A stretch of 64,000 nt of DNA from Clostridium beijerinckii (lineage in GTDB: Bacteria > Bacillota > Clostridia > Clostridiales > Clostridiaceae), in NCBI RefSeq assembly GCF_018223745.1, contig NZ_CP073653.1, positions 1,355,001-1,419,000 on the forward strand, written 5' to 3'. The notes beneath the pieces are model-generated. The model was not told the origin of the DNA and did not search any database. It worked only from the letters and a program-made list of their open reading frames with translations. The position numbers and the translations under genes were made by a program. Shown here piece by piece: positions 56,602 through 64,000 of this stretch; within the stretch, counting starts at the first letter, position 1; each line of letters starts with the position of its first letter.

Positions 56602-57804
56602 ATGAAAGTATTAGTTATAAATTGTGGTAGTTCTTCACTAAAATATCAACTTATTGATATGAGTAATGAAGAGTCTTTAGCTCAAGGACTTGTTGAAAGA
56701 ATAGGAATTACTGGGTCAATATTGACTCAAAAAGTTGAAGGAAAAGATAAATATGTAGTTGAAACGCCATTAAAAGACCATCAAGATGCAATAGAACTTG
56801 TTTTAAAATGCTTAGTTGATGAAAACCATGGTGTAATAAGTTCAATGGATGAGATATCAGCTGTTGGACATAGAGTTGTTCATGGTGGTGAAAAATACGC
56901 AACTTCAGTAGTAATTAATGAAGAAGTAATTAAGGCACTTGATGAATTTACAAAATTAGCACCACTTCATAATCCTCCAAATATAATTGGAATAAATGCA
57001 TGTAAGGCTCTTATGCCAAAAACTCCAATGGTAGCAGTATTTGATACAGCATTCCATCAAACTATGCCAGAAAAAGCGTTTATGTATGCTCTTCCATATG
57101 AATTATATACAGAAGATCACGTAAGAAGATATGGATTCCATGGTACATCTCATAAGTATGTAGCAGGTGAAATGGCAAAATTGATGAATAAAGACATAAG
57201 CGATTTAAAGATAGTAACTTGTCATATAGGTAATGGTGTAAGTATTACAGCTGTTGATGGTGGAAAATCTGTAGATACTACAATGGGATTCACTCCATTA
57301 GATGGTATTATAATGGGATCAAGATCTGGAAGCATAGATCCAGCAATAGTTACTTATTTAGTAAAAGAAAAAGGATATTCTATAGATGAAGTAAATGATA
57401 TCTTAAATAAGAAATCAGGGGTTCTAGGTATATCAGGAATAGGAACAGATTTTAGAGATATTAGAAGTGCAGTGGAAAATGATAATGATCCTAGAGCATT
57501 ACTTACAATGGATATATTCGGATATCAAGTTAAGAAGCAAATAGGTGCTTATGCTGCCGTAATGGGTGGTGTAGATGCAATTGTATTTACAGCAGGAATA
57601 GGAGAACACGCTCCAGAAATAAGATCAAGAGCTTTAACTAATATGGAATTCTTAGGAATAGAAGTAGATTTAGAAAAGAACGAAAGTCATAATATCGGAG
57701 ATGGTATGGAAATTTCTAAAGAAACTTCAAAGGTAAAAGTAGTTGTAATACCTACAAACGAAGAATTAATGATTGCTAAAGAAACTTTAGAATTAGTTAA
57801 GTAA
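56602..57804 (+). CDS. ackA: Acetate kinase
   Basis: Makes acetate and ATP from acetyl phosphate. ASKHA-family motifs are intact: [45 protein letters not shown] and [13 protein letters not shown]. 400 residues. AAAGGAG precedes the ATG. A strong terminator ends the pta-ackA unit. Confidence 0.98.
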   Translation: MKVLVINCGSSSLKYQLIDMSNEESLAQGLVERIGITGSILTQKVEGKDKYVVETPLKDHQDAIELVLKCLVDENHGVISSMDEISAVGHRVVHGGEKYATSVVINEEVIKALDEFTKLAPLHNPPNIIGINACKALMPKTPMVAVFDTAFHQTMPEKAFMYALPYELYTEDHVRRYGFHGTSHKYVAGEMAKLMNKDISDLKIVTCHIGNGVSITAVDGGKSVDTTMGFTPLDGIIMGSRSGSIDPAIVTYLVKEKGYSIDEVNDILNKKSGVLGISGIGTDFRDIRSAVENDNDPRALLTMDIFGYQVKKQIGAYAAVMGGVDAIVFTAGIGEHAPEIRSRALTNMEFLGIEVDLEKNESHNIGDGMEISKETSKVKVVVIPTNEELMIAKETLELVK

Positions 57805-57828
57805 GGCATAATTGAAAAAATGGTGAGT

Positions 57829-57876
57829 TAACATGCTGATTGGTTTTTATTTATAATTTATCAGCATGTTTTTTCA
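57829..57876 (+). terminator. Terminator after ackA
   Basis: AACATGCTGAT pairs perfectly with ATCAGCATGTT across an A/T loop and is followed by TTTTT. The next 150 bases show nothing distinctive before the yceD promoter. Confidence 0.88.
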
Positions 57877-58025
57877 ATAGCTTTATACAATATATTTGGC
57901 TGTACTTCCTTTATAGAAGAAAATATATACGTAAAGGGGAGCGGTTAGTATAGATACAAAAACATTTGTATCATGAGTTTGTTGTTTTCTTTCATATGGA
58001 GAAATAGGAATTTATAATAAATTTC

Positions 58026-58054
58026 TTGACTTTTTAGCACGCAATTTATATAAT
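58026..58054 (+). promoter_or_regulatory. Sigma-A promoter of yceD-rpmF
   Basis: TTGACT (58026-58031), exactly 17 bases, then a perfect TATAAT (58049-58054). TTAGCAC within the spacer has an inverted partner GTGCTAA about 50 bases downstream, which might be an operator or leader stem. Confidence 0.7.
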
Positions 58055-58151
58055 TAGTTGTGTTTGTTTTATAAATATATGTGCTAAGGAGTGAAAGAGG
58101 AGATATTATATAGTTTACATTAGTTTTATTATATGGTTATCCTGTGATTTT

Positions 58152-58658
58152 ATGAAAGTACAAATTTCAGATATTATTTCAGGTAAAGATAGAAGCAAGA
58201 AAATTGACTATATATTTGATGCACCGCAATTTGATTTTGAAGGAGATATAATTAAACCAATAAAACCTTTTGAAGTTGTTGGGAATATCTTATCAGATGG
58301 TGATATATTAATATTGAATGCTAAAATCAAAACTGATTTAGAAATGATATGTTCAAGATGTTTAGATACCTTTATCTATCCAATAGATATTGATATAGAA
58401 GAAAGGTTTACAACTAATAGAGATAGTGGTGATGATGAAGCTATTGTTGTAATGGATGATGTTTTAGACATCACAGAAATTGTCGAAAGTAGCATAATTT
58501 CAACACTACCTATTAAAAGAGTTTGCAAGAACGACTGTAAAGGGCTTTGTCAAGAATGTGGATGTAACTTAAATCACAATTCATGTTCATGTCAAAAAGA
58601 AGATGTAGATATACGTTTTGAGGCCTTGAAAGGTTTGTTTGATAATAAGGAGGTGTAA
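58152..58658 (+). CDS. yceD: YceD family (DUF177) protein
   Basis: Conserved protein encoded upstream of rpmF in most bacteria; in plants and some bacteria the family is linked to 23S rRNA accumulation. The 168 residues include the CSRCLD motif, an acidic middle and a cysteine-rich segment CKNDCKGLCQECGCNLN that looks metal-binding. No ribosome site is close to ATG 58152; an AGAGGAG is about 50 bases earlier, so the start could be wrong or non-canonical. It stops three bases before rpmF. Confidence 0.88.
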   Translation: MKVQISDIISGKDRSKKIDYIFDAPQFDFEGDIIKPIKPFEVVGNILSDGDILILNAKIKTDLEMICSRCLDTFIYPIDIDIEERFTTNRDSGDDEAIVVMDDVLDITEIVESSIISTLPIKRVCKNDCKGLCQECGCNLNHNSCSCQKEDVDIRFEALKGLFDNKEV

Positions 58659-58661
58659 TGA

Positions 58662-58844
58662 ATGGGTTGTCCAGCAAGAAAATCAGGAAAAGCTAAAGTA
58701 AAAGCAAGAAGAGCTCAAACTTTTAAAGCTAGTTTACCTGGCATAGTTGAATGTCCACAATGCCACGAAATGAAACTTGCTCATAGAGTATGTAAAAATT
58801 GTGGTTATTATAAAGGTAAGGAAGTTGTAGCTTCTGAAAAATAA
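58662..58844 (+). CDS. rpmF: 50S ribosomal protein L32
   Basis: Large-subunit ribosomal protein of 60 residues in its zinc-binding form (CPQC and CKNC). The start [18 protein letters not shown] is typical. AAGGAGGTG precedes the ATG. The stop codon overlaps the first bases of a terminator stem. It is co-transcribed with yceD. Confidence 0.97.
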   Translation: MGCPARKSGKAKVKARRAQTFKASLPGIVECPQCHEMKLAHRVCKNCGYYKGKEVVASEK

Positions 58845-58875
58845 AAGAAAGTCTTTATGACTTTCTTTTCTTATA
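58843..58875 (+). terminator. Terminator after rpmF
   Basis: AAAAGAAAGTC pairs perfectly with GACTTTCTTTT around TTTAT, followed by CTTATA. Confidence 0.8.
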
Positions 58876-58983
58876 TAAAGAAATATATATAGATATATGT
58901 TGTGCTATTAAATTTATACTTAAAACTTCTTAGCGAAATTTTCATGGTTCTGAGAAATAAAGATGTTTCTACTTTGGGTTTAC

Positions 58984-59377
58984 TATAGGGTTCCACAATG
59001 ATATTCAAACTTATAAAATTTCAATATCGCTGGTATTTAGGAAATTCGAACAGTAGATATGTATTGGTATCAATATGGAACCCTATATAGATAAGCCAAT
59101 TATAAGTTAGATTTATACTATGAAATATATCCCAACTAGAAATGGGTAATATACTTTTGTGGAATGTTTCATTGGTGATTTTGATGGATGTGATTCTTTG
59201 GCTATAAGTTGTTCCAAATGTGCTAGTTCATAGCTTGTTCTTTGAGGCTAGCACTTTGGGTGCAACTTTATAGCCTTAGAATCACCCATCATAATTACCT
59301 AGAAACTGGAACAAAAGTATGTTATTCATTTCGGCGGGTTATATACATAAGTTCAGGTCTTAGTTGGGTTATCTATA
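58984..59377. repeat. Repeat R1, copy C, with 103-bp element at its left end
   Basis: The 638-base gap before plsX has no gene. It holds the second 103-bp inverted-repeat element (58984-59087), then an R1 body with inverted ends TATAGATAAGCCAATTA (59086) and TAGTTGGGTTATCTATA (59361-59377). ACTGGAACAAAAGTATGTTA and TTCATTTCGGCG match R1 copy B in reverse complement. The bases before and after are A/T rich, and the plsX promoter was not pinned down. Confidence 0.7.
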
Positions 59378-59482
59378 TCACATAAGTATAAGTTAAATAA
59401 TCTTTATCTAAAAAAGAAAATATTCTATTTATTAATTAAATTAATTTATTTATAATTAAAGTGGAAGAAGGGAGGTATTCAG

Positions 59483-60484
59483 ATGAAAATAGCTATAGAT
59501 GGCATGGGGGGAGATAATGCACCTGTAGCAGTAATAGATGGTGCTATTCAAGCTCTTAAGGCATATGATGATATCCAATTATATATTACAGGTCCAGAAG
59601 AGGTTCTAAATATAGAATTAGCTAAATATACTTATCCCAAGGAAAAAGTTATTGTGGTAGATGCAAAGGAAGTAATTTCAACTAATGAGCATCCTGTTAT
59701 GGCTTTGCGAAAGAAGAAAGATTCAAGTATAGTTAAGGCTTTAAACTTAGTTAAGGAAGGTATTTGTGATGCTGTTGTATCAGGAGGCAGTACAGGTGCA
59801 TTTTTAGCTGGGTGTACGCTGATAATAGGTAGAATTAAAGGAATAGAAAGGCCTGCTCTTGCACCTATAATGCCTGGAAGACGTGGAAAGTTTATGATAG
59901 TAGATGTTGGTGCTAATGTAGATTGCAAACCTTCATTTTTGGTGCAATTTGCAAAGATGGGAAAAATATATTATCAAAAGGTTTTCAGCGTTAAAAATCC
60001 GACTATAGGACTTATAAATATTGGAGAAGAAGAAGAAAAGGGAAATGAACTTACAAAAGCTGCTTTTAAGCTTTTGAAGGAAGAAAGTTCCATAAACTTC
60101 AAAGGGAATATAGAGCCAAGAGAAATACCTACTGGTGACACTAATATTTTAGTAAGTGATGGTTTTGTGGGGAATACAGCTTTAAAGATGTATGAAGGAT
60201 CGGCTTCGAGTATATTAGGTATAATTAAAGATGAGGTGCTTAAATCGTCGATTATATCTAAAATAGGGGTGGTTCTGCTAAAACCTGTGCTAAAAAATAT
60301 AATGAAAAAGTTTGATTATAAGGAATATGGTGGAGCTCCGTTCTTGGGGGTTGATGGAATTTGTATAAAAGCTCATGGCAGTTCTGATGCAAGAGCGTTT
60401 AAGAATTCCATTAAACAAACTAAAATTTTCTATGATAATAATGTATTAAAAGATATAAGAAATGAATTTTCTTCGGAAAATTAG
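59483..60484 (+). CDS. plsX: Phosphate acyltransferase PlsX
   Basis: Makes acyl-phosphate from acyl-ACP for phospholipid synthesis. The N-terminus [20 protein letters not shown] and the motifs [12 protein letters not shown] and VGANVDCKP are characteristic. 333 residues. GGGAGG precedes the ATG. It follows rpmF and precedes acpP, a standard order; no fabD, fabG or fapR gene is between. Confidence 0.96.
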   Translation: MKIAIDGMGGDNAPVAVIDGAIQALKAYDDIQLYITGPEEVLNIELAKYTYPKEKVIVVDAKEVISTNEHPVMALRKKKDSSIVKALNLVKEGICDAVVSGGSTGAFLAGCTLIIGRIKGIERPALAPIMPGRRGKFMIVDVGANVDCKPSFLVQFAKMGKIYYQKVFSVKNPTIGLINIGEEEEKGNELTKAAFKLLKEESSINFKGNIEPREIPTGDTNILVSDGFVGNTALKMYEGSASSILGIIKDEVLKSSIISKIGVVLLKPVLKNIMKKFDYKEYGGAPFLGVDGICIKAHGSSDARAFKNSIKQTKIFYDNNVLKDIRNEFSSEN

Positions 60485-60506
60485 TTAAAATATATTGAAA
60501 CTAATA

Positions 60507-60535
60507 TTGACGATTTAAACAATATATAATATTAT
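60507..60535 (+). promoter_or_regulatory. Candidate promoter of acpP
   Basis: TTGACG (60507-60512), 17 bases, TATTAT (60530-60535), 29 bases before the start codon. Confidence 0.5.
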
Positions 60536-60564
60536 CTAAATGTAGAACTTGGGAGGTGAAACAA

Positions 60565-60795
60565 ATGTTTGAAAAGATCCAAGCAATTATTGCTGATAAA
60601 TTAAGTATCGATGTAGAAAGCGTTGTTATGGAAGCATCATTTATTGAAGATTTAAATGCGGACTCATTAGATATAGTTGAGCTTATAATGGCTCTAGAAG
60701 ATGAACTAGATATGGAAATACCTGACGAAGACGTTGAAAACTTCAAAACAGTTGGAGATGTTGTCAATTACGTAAAAGCTCATCACGAAGAATAA
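60565..60795 (+). CDS. acpP: Acyl carrier protein
   Basis: Carries growing acyl chains on a phosphopantetheine arm. The attachment Ser is in [12 protein letters not shown], the universal DSL motif. I start at ATG 60565 (MFEKIQAII) behind GGGAGGTG; a GTG at 60556 would lie inside the ribosome site. 76 residues, strongly acidic as expected. The arm derives from coenzyme A (coaBC and coaD are in this window). Confidence 0.97.
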   Translation: MFEKIQAIIADKLSIDVESVVMEASFIEDLNADSLDIVELIMALEDELDMEIPDEDVENFKTVGDVVNYVKAHHEE

Positions 60796-60798
60796 AAT

Positions 60799-60826
60799 AA
60801 TCCCGCATCTTGCGGGATTTTATATT
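60799..60826 (+). terminator. Terminator after acpP
   Basis: AATCCCGCA pairs perfectly with TGCGGGATT around a three-base loop, then TTATATTTT. Confidence 0.92.
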
Positions 60827-61069
60827 TTACAAAGTGAGAACTAAATTTAAAATCATTTTAAAATAGATTTTAGTGAGAAATGTACTTTAGTAATATATTG
60901 GCGTACAAATGTTACTGTCTATGATAACGATGTTTTTAGTTGGAATTTAGGAAGAAAAATCATTATAGTAACTAAAATATCAAATTAATAGTTTATTCTT
61001 GAATTTGTTATGAGAAGTATATAGCAATAAGTTAGCAAGTTGAAGAATAAACTTCAAGGAGTGGAATAC

Positions 61070-61768
61070 ATGAATAGATATACACTTAAAGAAATAGAAG
61101 AAAATTTAGGGGTTTTTTTTAATAACCACACATTACTAAAAACAGCTCTTACTCATAGCTCTTTTGGAAATCAATTCAAGGATGCGGAGTATAATGAAAG
61201 GCTTGAATTTCTAGGAGACTCAGTATTGCAGCTTTGTATTACAGAATACCTTTTTAATAATTACAAACATAAAACAGAAGGTGAGCTGACAAAAATAAGA
61301 AGTTTGATAGTTTGTGAAAATTCTCTTTACGAAATTGCAAAAAAGATAAACTTAGGATCTTATATTAGAATGAGTAAAGGTGAAGAAATTACAGGCGGAA
61401 GAGAAAGGATTTCAATACAAGCAGATGCTGTTGAGGCAATCATTGCTGCTGTTTATTTAGACAAAGGCATTGGTTTTGTAAGAGATTTTATATTGCTTCA
61501 TTTTGAAGAGATAATAAATAAAGCAATAAATAATGAAATTGTATTAGATTTCAAGACAAAGCTTCAAGAGCTTCTTCAAAAAGATGGAGAAGTAGTAATT
61601 CAATATGAGCTTACAAAATTTGAAGGACCACCTCACAGAAGAAAATTCTTTACAAATGTAGTGATAGATAAAAAATTAATGGGTGAAGGTTCAGGCTATA
61701 GTAAAAAAGAAGCAGAACAAAATGCAGCTAAACAGGCATTAGATATATTGGAAGGTAAGCATGAGTAA
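61070..61768 (+). CDS. rnc: Ribonuclease III
   Basis: Cuts double-stranded RNA, including rRNA precursors. The catalytic signature is NERLEFLGDSVLQL, with a second acidic site in QADAVEAIIAAVYLD. A C-terminal double-stranded-RNA-binding domain follows (DFKTKLQELLQKDGEV to KKEAEQNAAKQAL). I start at ATG 61070 behind AAGGAG; a TTG at 61040 is in frame but lies before the ribosome site. 232 residues. The last bases overlap the radical SAM gene. Confidence 0.97.
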   Translation: MNRYTLKEIEENLGVFFNNHTLLKTALTHSSFGNQFKDAEYNERLEFLGDSVLQLCITEYLFNNYKHKTEGELTKIRSLIVCENSLYEIAKKINLGSYIRMSKGEEITGGRERISIQADAVEAIIAAVYLDKGIGFVRDFILLHFEEIINKAINNEIVLDFKTKLQELLQKDGEVVIQYELTKFEGPPHRRKFFTNVVIDKKLMGEGSGYSKKEAEQNAAKQALDILEGKHE

Positions 61769-62792
61769 AAATTATTATATAATACCGATATTTGTACCTC
61801 ATGAAGGATGTCCGCATAATTGCGTATTCTGTAATCAGGATAGAATAACAGGTGTTGATGATGAAGAGGTTACGGCAAGTTCTGTAATTACAACAATAAA
61901 TGATTATCTAGAAACTATAAAGAATAAAAATGCAACTATTGAAATTTCATTTTTTGGTGGTACATTTACAGGGATTAGGGAAGAAAAACAAAGGGAACTT
62001 CTAAAAGTAGCTGAGGAGTTTAAGGAAAAAGGTCTTATAGATAAAATAAGACTTTCTACAAGACCAGATTACATCAATGATTATATACTTACATATCTTA
62101 AAGAGTATGGAGTTGACATAATAGAACTTGGAGTTCAATCACTAAATGAAGAAGTGTTAAAAAAAGCTGGCAGAGGACATAGCGTTCATGATGTTATAGA
62201 TGCATCTAAATTAATAAAAGAATATAAATTTATATTAGGACATCAAATAATGCCTGGACTACCTGGAGATACTTTTGAAAGAGATATAGAAACGACTAAA
62301 GAATCAATTAAGATGAATCCAGATATTTGTAGAATATATCCGTCGTTAGTTATAAAAGATACTCCAATGGAAAGAATGTATATTAATAACGAGTACATTC
62401 CATATTCTCTTGAAGAGGCCGTTAATGTAAGTAAGGTTATGTATGATATGTATAAAAAGCATAACATCAACGTAATAAGAATTGGTCTTCAGCCGACAGA
62501 AAGTATAAATGAAGGAAAAGATATAGTGGCAGGTCCATTTCATCCATCGTTTAGGGAATTGGTTGAGGGCAGTTTATTGTCAGATATCATTTTAGAAAAT
62601 ATGGGTGAAGAAAAAAATGGAGTTCTGTATATTAACTCAAAGGATTTAAGTAAGCTTTATGCTAATAAGAAAACATATTTCAATAAGCTTAAAGATAATG
62701 GGAAAATTATTGATGTAAAACAAGATGATAATATTGAAAGAGGTCATATAAAACTTTGTCTAAAAAATAGAAAGTTAGATATAGCATATTAG
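61761..62792 (+). CDS. Elp3-like radical SAM protein of unknown substrate
   Basis: A 343-residue radical SAM protein of the Elp3-related group that is widespread in clostridia between rnc and smc. The cluster motif C-x3-C-x2-C is CPHNCVFC; the SAM-associated GGTFTG element is in SFFGGTFTGI; RLSTRPDYI and ELGVQSL are typical core elements. No acetyltransferase domain is attached. It overlaps rnc by eight bases, so translation is coupled. The reaction is unknown. Confidence 0.88.
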   Translation: MSKNYYIIPIFVPHEGCPHNCVFCNQDRITGVDDEEVTASSVITTINDYLETIKNKNATIEISFFGGTFTGIREEKQRELLKVAEEFKEKGLIDKIRLSTRPDYINDYILTYLKEYGVDIIELGVQSLNEEVLKKAGRGHSVHDVIDASKLIKEYKFILGHQIMPGLPGDTFERDIETTKESIKMNPDICRIYPSLVIKDTPMERMYINNEYIPYSLEEAVNVSKVMYDMYKKHNINVIRIGLQPTESINEGKDIVAGPFHPSFRELVEGSLLSDIILENMGEEKNGVLYINSKDLSKLYANKKTYFNKLKDNGKIIDVKQDDNIERGHIKLCLKNRKLDIAY

Positions 62793-62816
62793 CGAGAGGA
62801 GACTCTCGCTTTTAAA
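62791..62816 (+). terminator. Terminator after the radical SAM gene
   Basis: AGCGAGAG pairs perfectly with CTCTCGCT around GAGA and is followed by TTTTAA. It overlaps the stop codon. Confidence 0.88.
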
Positions 62817-62922
62817 ATGTTGATTATGTTTATGAAGTTTAAATTGGTATTTTCTTTTGTGTGAATTATTGATATTTAATAAGCTTTACTATAAACTAAA
62901 TTATAATAAGGAGTTGTTTGAT

Positions 62923-63021
62923 ATGAAAAAAAAGACTAGAGAAAAAATGATAATTGCAATGACTATTTTTATTGTAGTAATCTTTATTGTAACATTATTA
63001 CCTAGTATATTTTCTTTTTAA
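62923..63021 (+). CDS. Small single-pass membrane peptide (32 residues) upstream of smc
   Basis: A short gene too small for many gene finders. The product begins MKKKTREKMIIAMTIF and continues into a hydrophobic helix of about 20 residues ending LLPSIFSF. The basic N-terminus followed by a helix predicts an inner-membrane peptide with its N-terminus inside. AAGGAG precedes the ATG at good spacing, and smc starts 11 bases after the stop. It resembles DUF4044-type peptides in layout; I cannot confirm that. Function unknown. Confidence 0.65.
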   Translation: MKKKTREKMIIAMTIFIVVIFIVTLLPSIFSF

Positions 63022-63032
63022 GGAGAGGACAC

Positions 63033-64000
63033 ATGTTTTTAAAATCTCTAGAAATACGAGGATTTAAATCTTTTGCTGATAAAACAGAATTAAAATTTAA
63101 ACAAGGCGTTACAGCTGTTGTAGGACCTAACGGAAGTGGAAAGAGTAATATTTCGGATGCGGTAAGATGGGTGCTGGGAGAACAGAGCGTTAAGGTTCTA
63201 AGAGGCGGAAAAATGGAAGATGTAATATTTGCAGGAACGCAGTTTAGAAAGCCAGTGGGCCTTGCTCAGGTTTCACTAACCCTTGATAATAGTGATGAAA
63301 AGCTCGCGACAGAATATAACGAGGTAGTTGTATCAAGAAGAATATTTAGATCAGGAGAATCGGAATATTTAATAAATAATTCAAAGTGCAGGCTAAAAGA
63401 CGTAATAAATCTTTTTATGGATACAGGAATTGGTAAGGAAGGTTACTCACTAATTGGACAAGGTAAGATTGAAGCTATATTAAGTGGTAAGCCGGAAGAT
63501 AGAAGAAATCTCTTAGAGGAAGCTGCAGGTATTGTAAAGTTTAAAAATAGAAAAGAAGAAGCAGAGAAAAAGTTAAGCAATACAGATGAAAATTTAGTTA
63601 GAATAAATGATATTCTGTCAACTTACGAAGAGAGAATAGAACCCCTAAGGATTGAAAGAGAGAAAGCATTAGAATTTACTGACTTATCTAATAATTTGAA
63701 GAAAAAAGAAGTATCACTTATAGTACATACCATAGACAAAATGGAAGAAGAATTAAAAGGGTTCAATGAAGATTTGAATTTAAAAATTAAAGAAATTGAA
63801 GATAAGCGTAAAGAAGTATCTAGTTATAAGTCACAACTTAAAGAACTAGAGATAAAAATAGAAAAGCTAGAAAAGAAGAATTTAGAAGAAAAAGAGAAAT
63901 ATTATAGCTTAAAAGAAACTGTTAGTGAAGATGAAAAAAGTATAGAACTTTATAAAGAAAGAATTAAGAGTTTTGAAGAAAAGATCAATAGGAATAATTA
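63033..64000 (+). CDS. smc: Chromosome partition protein Smc, 3' end outside window
   Basis: ATPase of the condensin complex that organises and segregates chromosomes. The window holds the first 322 residues. MFLKSLEIRGFKSFADKT and Walker A GPNGSGKSNISDA are in the N-terminal head, followed by LRGGKMEDVIFAGT and LIGQGKIEAIL (Q-loop-type region), then long charged coiled coil from about residue 170. AGGAGAGG precedes the ATG. The frame is open at the right edge, so the hinge and C-terminal head are missing. Confidence 0.97.
   Translation, partial: MFLKSLEIRGFKSFADKTELKFKQGVTAVVGPNGSGKSNISDAVRWVLGEQSVKVLRGGKMEDVIFAGTQFRKPVGLAQVSLTLDNSDEKLATEYNEVVVSRRIFRSGESEYLINNSKCRLKDVINLFMDTGIGKEGYSLIGQGKIEAILSGKPEDRRNLLEEAAGIVKFKNRKEEAEKKLSNTDENLVRINDILSTYEERIEPLRIEREKALEFTDLSNNLKKKEVSLIVHTIDKMEEELKGFNEDLNLKIKEIEDKRKEVSSYKSQLKELEIKIEKLEKKNLEEKEKYYSLKETVSEDEKSIELYKERIKSFEEKINRNN

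Overview
This AT-rich window reads as chromosome of a spore-forming, acetate-producing Clostridium (cluster I, sensu stricto). It carries sigK, the spoIIGA-sigE-sigG locus, spoIVA, spoVM, ylbJ and pta-ackA, with TTG/GTG starts and strong AGGAGG ribosome sites. The gene order matches what I know of C. acetobutylicum and C. beijerinckii; a C. beijerinckii-like species is my best guess, which I cannot confirm without a search.

Layout. 0-19 kb: the 3' end of a penicillin-binding protein, sigK, a lone pilT, ftsA-ftsZ, spoIIGA-sigE-sigG, ylmC, nrdR and pgeF, then a phosphate regulon (response regulator, sensor kinase, pstSCAB, phoU) followed by a second phoU. 19.3-21.8 kb: two nearly identical IS4-family elements in direct tandem, bounded by one 9-bp target duplication. 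22-42 kb: a PDZ/radical SAM protein, der-gpsA, spoIVA, an orphan PBECR-type nuclease in a repeat island, then a long housekeeping run yicC-remA-gmk-rpoZ-coaBC, priA-def-fmt-protease-rsmB-rlmN-stp-prkC. 42.5-51.8 kb: rsgA-rpe-thiN-spoVM, rpmB (reverse), asp23-fakA-recG, rsmD-coaD. 52-55 kb: a coiled-coil protein facing ylbJ and tmcAL on the minus strand. 55.5-64 kb: pta-ackA, yceD-rpmF-plsX-acpP-rnc, a radical SAM gene, a 32-residue membrane peptide, and smc running off the right edge.

How the genes work together. Division (ftsA, ftsZ) sits beside the sporulation sigma cascade. Sequence-level promoter candidates fit the known regulatory logic: a long-spacer Spo0A-type promoter before spoIIGA, a sigma-F-type promoter before sigG, and a sigma-K-type promoter before sigK. 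SpoIVA and SpoVM, which together build the spore-coat basement layer, are both here. The housekeeping blocks link translation initiation (def, fmt), ribosome maturation (rsmB, rlmN, rsmD, rsgA, L28, L32), one Ser/Thr kinase-phosphatase pair, and phospholipid and acyl-carrier supply (plsX, acpP).

The least ordinary content lies between genes. The long gaps hold several families of dispersed, hairpin-rich, non-coding repeats: R1 (about 300-450 bp, inverted ends), a 103-bp inverted-repeat element nested in R1, R2 (about 190-230 bp, inverted ends), R5 (about 70 bp, nested inside R1 and R2), R3 (about 37-39-bp degenerate tandem units) and R4 (about 80 bp). Empty and filled sites can be compared inside this one window, which suggests layered insertion. 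The PBECR-like nuclease gene lies between an R2 and an R1 copy. No rRNA, tRNA, CRISPR array or phage region was recognised.
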